Part shown: in pieces, positions 60,512 through 64,000 of the stretch
Layout of the letters: every line of letters starts with the position of its first letter
Position numbering within the stretch: the stretch's first letter is position 1
Assembly (NCBI RefSeq): GCF_029168315.1
Contig: NZ_JARGYD010000001.1
Coordinates: 558,001 to 622,000 of the forward strand
Origin: Psychromarinibacter halotolerans
Lineage (GTDB): Bacteria > Pseudomonadota > Alphaproteobacteria > Rhodobacterales > Rhodobacteraceae
Direction: 5' to 3'
DNA length: 64,000 nt
Program-made: the position numbers and the translations under genes
The notes under the pieces: generated by a model
What the model was told of the DNA's origin: nothing
Seen by the model: only the letters and a program-made list of their open reading frames with translations
Database searches by the model: none

Positions 60512-61024
60512 ATGGACGGCACCAACCTCTTCCAACTGGGGATCGGTCTGGAGACAGGCGCCCATGAGGAAGATTCGTGTGTCCGCATTGCGGCCACCAC
60601 CGAAACGACCATTGAACGCGACGTGTTCGACGAAGACCGCGAAGATCACTTCATCCGCCGTGACGGCCGGGTGTTCGCCGGGACGCACCTCATCATCGAG
60701 GTTGTCGACGGCACGGGCTTGGACGACGAGGCCCGGATCCAGCAGGCCTTCCGCGACTGCGTGGACGAATGCGGCGCGACGCTGCTGCACATCCACACGC
60801 ACAAGTTCTCGCCGCAGGGCGTGAGCGGCGTGGCCGTGCTGGCCGAAAGCCACATCTCGGTCCATACGTGGCCGGAAATCGGCTATGGCGCGTTCGATGT
60901 CTTCATGTGCGGCGATGCGCAGCCCTGGCTGGCGGTCGACGTGCTGAGCAAGGCGTTCAACACACCCGACGTGCGGGTGAAGGAACTGCTGCGCGGCGAC
61001 GGGCTGGTCGAAGACGCCGCCTAA
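60512..61024 (+). CDS. speD: S-adenosylmethionine decarboxylase proenzyme
   Basis: A 170-residue SpeD that makes decarboxylated SAM for spermidine. The self-cleavage site forming the pyruvoyl group is ESHIS (Ser near residue 113) in VAVLAESHISVHTWPEIGYGAFDVFMCG. An N-terminal extension of about 50 residues precedes the core GTHLIIEVVDGTGL. ATG 60512 follows AAGGGGA. speE lies 1 kb downstream, with a Nudix gene on the opposite strand between them. Confidence 0.93.
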   Translation: MDGTNLFQLGIGLETGAHEEDSCVRIAATTETTIERDVFDEDREDHFIRRDGRVFAGTHLIIEVVDGTGLDDEARIQQAFRDCVDECGATLLHIHTHKFSPQGVSGVAVLAESHISVHTWPEIGYGAFDVFMCGDAQPWLAVDVLSKAFNTPDVRVKELLRGDGLVEDAA

Positions 61025-61090
61025 GCCGCAAGGGTTCGACGCAATACGATCCAGAGACGCTCCTGTCGCACTCACGGGACGGAGCAAGGG

Positions 61091-61161
61091 GTATCAGGGG
61101 TTACCCCGATTAGGCCACGCGTCTTGATCAGGCGCGTGGCCGCCACGGCCCGAGGGCCGTG
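61091..61161 (+). terminator. Tandem hairpins after speD
   Basis: Three consecutive stems: GGGGTA/TACCCC (about 61089-61107), GGCCACGCG/CGCGTGGCC (61113-61141) and CACGGCC/GGCCGTG (61144-61161). None has a long T-tract. They likely end or stabilise the speD mRNA. Confidence 0.45.
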
Positions 61162-61345
61162 AAGGGCGGGATGAGCGCTGCTTGCCATCGCGCCGCAATG
61201 ACCAGAGCGCCAGCAAAGGCGACGAACAGGGCGCGTGGGATGACGCGCCCGCAGCAACCTTGAAAGACGGGATAACCCGCGCAAGGGACAGGCACAGGGT
61301 CGCCTGGCCACCGGTTTTGTCCGGTCGGTCGGGCGGCCCTTACCT
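61162..61345. other. Remainder of the speD-Nudix intergenic region
   Basis: No recognised gene. A minus-strand frame ending at 61128 encodes a hydrophobic run (ALFVAFAGALVIAARWQAAL), but it lacks an ATG near that run or a ribosome-binding site and is not called. Confidence 0.4.
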
Positions 61346-61783
61346 TTATCGGGGCCCCGTGTTGTCCGCCGTCGTCAAGGCCCGCGACAGCACCTCGTCG
61401 ACCTGCGCGGACGCCTCGTATCGCCCCGCCAGAACGTCCGCCACCGGCAGCCACGCGGCCTCGCTTACGTCGTCCCGTGGCTCGGGCTGGCCGTCGCGCC
61501 AGCGGCAGAGGATGGCGACCAGCAGATAGTGGTGCCGCACCACACCGTCCCCGTCGCGCACGATCGTGTCGAGGTTGTCCAGCCAGCCGACGGCCTCGGC
61601 CACCACGCCGGTTTCCTCGTGCAACTCACGCATTGCCGCCTCGGCGACGGTCTCGCCCCATTCGACATGGCCGCCGGGATAGCCCCAAAGCCCAACATCG
61701 GGCGGATTGCGCCGCCGCACCAGCAGCACATGCGCATCGCGCACCACGACCGCCAGCGCGGCGAGTTTCGGTCGGTTCTCCAT
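61346..61783 (-). CDS. Nudix hydrolase
   Basis: A 145-residue Nudix protein. The catalytic box GGHVEWGETVAEAAMRELHEETGVV (Gx5Ex7REUxEExGU) lies near residues 37-60. The opening ENRPKLAALAVVVRDAHVLLVRRRNPPDVGLWGYPGG is typical of ADP-ribose or nucleotide-sugar pyrophosphatases. ATG 61783 was chosen; the much longer open frame upstream runs antisense to speE and is spurious. It lies between speD and speE but on the opposite strand. Confidence 0.9.
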   Translation of the reverse strand: MENRPKLAALAVVVRDAHVLLVRRRNPPDVGLWGYPGGHVEWGETVAEAAMRELHEETGVVAEAVGWLDNLDTIVRDGDGVVRHHYLLVAILCRWRDGQPEPRDDVSEAAWLPVADVLAGRYEASAQVDEVLSRALTTADNTGPR

Positions 61784-62089
61784 CCCAACGGCATAGCCGG
61801 TCCGCGCAGGGCCCGAAACGCGAAAGCGCCCCGGATCGCCCCTCGGTGCGCCCCGTTGCGGGGCACACCCTACGCTTGTTCCACTTTTGCGGAAGGCGAC
61901 CTTATGCTTTGCCAACGGACAGGCTACATCATCGCCGGCCTGGTGACCGCGAATGCCTTCCGTCGCGTCGAGTCGTCTCAGCAGTGGTCTTCGAACCGAT
62001 GCGAACCCGGGGTGACCCTTCTCCGCGCGACGCGACAGGTTGACATCGCGGCCCGCCACGGCAAACAGGCCAAAACGGAGGATGTCCCG
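61784..62089. other. Intergenic region between the Nudix gene and speE
   Basis: Holds the Nudix leader and the speE leader. A hairpin GTGCGCCCCG/CGGGGCACAC (about 61846-61868) is the only clear structure. The speE frame is open upstream to 61529, but the GGAGG at 62077-62081 and homology fix the start at 62090. No separate gene is seen. Confidence 0.5.
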
Positions 62090-62944
62090 ATGACCGACAT
62101 GACCGGATGGAGCGTAGAGCGCCTGCACGATGATCACGCCCAGGCCCTGCGCGAAGAACAGGTCCACTACGACAGCAAAACCGACCACCAGCGTCTGCGG
62201 GTGTTCGAGAACCCGACCTTCGGCCGCGTCCTGACGTTGGACGGGGTGGTGCAGACCACCGAGGGCGACAACTTCATCTACCACGAGATGATGTCCCACG
62301 TCCCGATCCTTGCCCACGGCGACGCCCGCCGGGTGCTGATCATCGGCGGCGGCGACGGGGGCATGGCCAAGACGGTGCTGAAACACCAGACGGTGCAGCA
62401 TCTGACGATGGTCGAGATCGACGCCGGCGTGGTGGACTTTTCGAAGGAATACCTGCCCACCCTGTCGGACGGCGCCTTCGACGATCCGCGGCTGGAACTG
62501 GTCATCACCGACGGTGCCGATTTCATGCGCGAGACCGAGGGCGGCTACGACGTCATCATCATCGACTCCACCGACCCGGTCGGCCCCGGCGAGGTGCTGT
62601 TCACGGATCATTTCTACGGCCACGCCCACCGCGCGCTCAGCCCCGAGGGCATTCTTGTCACCCAGAACGGCGTGCCGTTCCTGCAGGGCGATGAGCTGAC
62701 GCACACCATGCGCGCCTTCAAAGAGCTGTTCCGCGACTGGACCTGCTACACCGCGACGGTCCCCACCTACGCCGGCGGCCCGATGGCCTTCGGCTGGGGC
62801 ACCGACGGCAAAGCGCGCCACACCGACCTCGACACGCTGAAGGCCCGCTTCGACGCGGCGGCGATCGAGACCGATTACTACACGCCCGAGGTCCACAAGG
62901 CTGCCTTCGCGCTGCCGCCCTACATCTCGCGGCTCATGCCCTGA
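62090..62944 (+). CDS. speE: Spermidine synthase (polyamine aminopropyltransferase)
   Basis: A 284-residue SpeE that transfers aminopropyl from decarboxylated SAM to putrescine. Signature VLIIGGGDGGMAKTVLKH near residue 84, EIDAGVVDFSKEYLP, and the substrate-binding loop IIIDSTDPVGPGEVLFTDHFYGH near residue 160 are present. With speD it completes spermidine synthesis; the ornithine or arginine decarboxylase step is not in the window. Confidence 0.96.
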   Translation: MTDMTGWSVERLHDDHAQALREEQVHYDSKTDHQRLRVFENPTFGRVLTLDGVVQTTEGDNFIYHEMMSHVPILAHGDARRVLIIGGGDGGMAKTVLKHQTVQHLTMVEIDAGVVDFSKEYLPTLSDGAFDDPRLELVITDGADFMRETEGGYDVIIIDSTDPVGPGEVLFTDHFYGHAHRALSPEGILVTQNGVPFLQGDELTHTMRAFKELFRDWTCYTATVPTYAGGPMAFGWGTDGKARHTDLDTLKARFDAAAIETDYYTPEVHKAAFALPPYISRLMP

Positions 62945-62975
62945 CCCCGAAGAAGCGAGGGGCCCGCCCCTCGCG

Positions 62976-63050
62976 CTCCCCGAGGTATTTCAAAAGAGAA
63001 GAAGGCCCGTCCGCGCGCGCTTTCTTCTCTTCGTAAATACCTCGGGGGAG
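62976..63050. terminator. Long bidirectional hairpin between speE and the P450 gene
   Basis: CTCCCCGAGGTATTT (62976-62990) plus AAGAGAAGAA (62994-63003) pair with TTCTTCTCTT (63022-63031) and AAATACCTCGGGGGAG (63035-63050), a near-perfect 25-bp stem in two blocks. It lies at the junction of two convergent genes and overlaps repeat copy B. Confidence 0.7.
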
Positions 63051-63083
63051 ACGCACCGCAGGTGCGGCGGGGGCAGCGCCCCC
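63035..63083 (+). repeat. Modular hairpin repeat, copy B
   Basis: AAATACCTC-GGGGGAG, hairpin GCACC-gca-GGTGC (63053-63065) and hairpin GGGGGC-agc-GCCCCC (63069-63083). It has the same order and spacing as copy A at 57217-57262, with compensating base changes in the first stem. It ends three bases before the P450 stop codon. Confidence 0.6.
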
Positions 63084-63085
63084 TA

Positions 63086-64000
63086 TTAGCGGGGACGTAC
63101 GTCCAGACGGATCCCGTTTCTCGAACGCACCGTGAGAAATGCGACAGGTGTCGGGTCGTCGCCTTCGATCCGTTGAAAGCGGAAGGCCCGGACCAGAAGT
63201 GCCAGCAGCAACGGACCCTCGACCATCGCGAAGCCCGCGCCAGTGCAGACCCGGGCGCCGGATGAAAAGGGCATGTAGGCCTCGCGCAGGCATTGGCGGC
63301 CGTTCTCGGTGGTGAACCGGTCGGGATCGAAGCTGTCGGGGTCGTCCCACAGCCGTTCGTGGCGCTGCTGGTGCCACGGGCTGAGGACGATTTGCGATCC
63401 GGCGGGGATGTCGCGGTCGCGGAACTGTTCCGGGCGCGTCGTCTCGCGCACCATCATCGGCACCGGCGGGTACAGCCGCAGCGTTTCGCGGAACACGTCG
63501 CGGGTCAGGCGCAGGGTCGACAGGTCGGCGAAGGTTGGCTGGTCGGGCAGCGTCGCGACCTCCGCGGCGACGCGGTCCTGAACCTCGGGGTGCAGTGCCA
63601 GCAGGTACAGCGCCCAGCCAAGCGCCGAGGCGCTTGTTTCGTGGCCCGCAAGGAAGAAGATCGCCACCTGATCGACCATCTCGGCGGTGCCGAAGCGGTC
63701 GCCGGTCTGCGGGTCGGGAGTGGTCATGATCTTGGTGGCCAGATCGTCCGGGGCGGTGCCGGCCTTTATCTCGGCCATCCGTGCCTCGGTCAGCTGGGTG
63801 ATCAGGCTGCGGATCCGCGCGGCGGCGGCGCGGGTGCGGCGGCGGTGAAGGCGCGGCATCCACGACGGCAGCGGCACGAAGGCCGCGAGGTTCAGGATCG
63901 GCTGGGTGCGCTGGTAGTCGCGGAAGCGCGCGAAGACCTCTGACGCGAGCGCGTGCTCGATCGGGATCGAGAACAGGGTGCGGAAGATGACGTCGGCGGC
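63086..64000 (-). CDS. Cytochrome P450, N-terminal part outside the window
   Basis: The last 304 residues of a P450 are present; the frame is open to the window edge. The I-helix oxygen-activation motif is FFLAGHETSAS, the K-helix ExxR is FRETLRLYPP, and the haem-binding loop with the axial Cys is FSSGARVCTGAGFAMVEG. The RxxDLATK region before the I-helix also fits. The soluble form without a visible membrane anchor in this part is normal for bacteria. Substrate unknown. Confidence 0.92.
   Translation of the reverse strand, partial: AADVIFRTLFSIPIEHALASEVFARFRDYQRTQPILNLAAFVPLPSWMPRLHRRRTRAAAARIRSLITQLTEARMAEIKAGTAPDDLATKIMTTPDPQTGDRFGTAEMVDQVAIFFLAGHETSASALGWALYLLALHPEVQDRVAAEVATLPDQPTFADLSTLRLTRDVFRETLRLYPPVPMMVRETTRPEQFRDRDIPAGSQIVLSPWHQQRHERLWDDPDSFDPDRFTTENGRQCLREAYMPFSSGARVCTGAGFAMVEGPLLLALLVRAFRFQRIEGDDPTPVAFLTVRSRNGIRLDVRPR

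Noticed and set aside
61128..61454. 108-codon minus-strand frame with a hydrophobic segment between speD and the Nudix gene
   Set aside because: No ATG near the hydrophobic run, no ribosome-binding site, and it overlaps hairpins and the Nudix 3-prime end.
61784..62896. Long N-terminal extension of the Nudix frame
   Set aside because: It would run antisense through speE; the Nudix homology starts at 61783.
1..64000. CRISPR arrays, insertion sequences, prophage or rRNA operons
   Set aside because: No regularly spaced direct repeats, transposase-like frames, phage structural genes or rRNA stretches were seen in reading the window; the holin-family gene at 8280 is a chromosomal YqjE-like protein.

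Overview
The window reads as a chromosomal segment of a high-GC alphaproteobacterium of the Rhodobacteraceae (Roseobacter type). The evidence is strong G/C bias at third codon positions, CtrA next to SciP, PhoR without membrane segments ahead of pstSCAB-phoU-phoB, Usg, DUF1127 and a 3-hydroxybutyrate dehydrogenase/patatin pair. This is inferred from gene content, not from a marker phylogeny. I see no rRNA, tRNA, CRISPR array, insertion sequence or complete prophage. Almost all of it is densely packed core genome with many 1-4 base stop/start overlaps.

Layout. 1-4.5 kb: tail of an unknown gene, NifU/IscU-like scaffold, hisI, gluQ with a coupled methyltransferase, trmFO and a small membrane protein. 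4.7-7.5 kb: gyrA. 7.6-14.6 kb: usg, a YqjD/YqjE-like envelope pair, a SYLF lipoprotein, hemB, a membrane protein and mfd. 14.6-19.7 kb: a CcdAB toxin-antitoxin module with its palindromic operator, a DUF4180 protein, an MFS exporter, a DsbA-family oxidoreductase and an ABC peptide-binding protein followed by a 24-residue lipoprotein. 19.8-22.8 kb: a candidate small RNA with its own promoter and terminator, bdhA, a patatin-like phospholipase and a DUF502 protein. 22.9-26.8 kb: psuK-psuG, rpsB and tsf with a textbook terminator.

26.8-28.4 kb is a compositionally odd stretch: a small membrane protein, a hairpin-rich region of about 500 bp and a LuxR-type regulator. 28.7-39.5 kb is one long leftward run (yicC, gmk, gamma-carbonic anhydrase, PLP enzyme, phoR, pstS, pstC, pstA, pstB, phoU, phoB) with a three-repeat Pho box before pstS. 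39.6-46.8 kb: a PAS_5 protein, a 40-residue membrane peptide, recG-ligA, then ctrA and sciP with CtrA-box-like sites. 46.9-54 kb: mnmA, sufE, a lipoprotein, RNase D, purM-purN, a P-loop ATPase and metA. 54-60.2 kb: a lipoprotein hydrolase, ppk2 with an overlapping TetR gene, DUF3237, rplM-rpsI, and a MocR regulator divergent from a DUF1127 gene. 60.5-64 kb: speD, a Nudix hydrolase, speE and a cytochrome P450 cut by the window edge.

The genes join up functionally in four ways: phosphate sensing and uptake (PhoBR/Pst/PhoU, with a polyphosphate kinase elsewhere); cell-cycle control (CtrA, SciP); tRNA and nucleotide metabolism (GluQ, TrmFO, MnmA, RNase D, PsuGK, PurMN, Gmk); and methionine/S-adenosylmethionine/spermidine (MetA, SpeD, SpeE). 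The points most worth a second look are a low-GC in-frame expansion inside ligA, the structured low-GC region at 27.1-27.6 kb, the orphan small RNA at 19.86 kb, a MetA that carries the acetyl-CoA-type residue, a CcdB lacking the F-plasmid C-terminal tryptophan, and a two-copy modular hairpin repeat.
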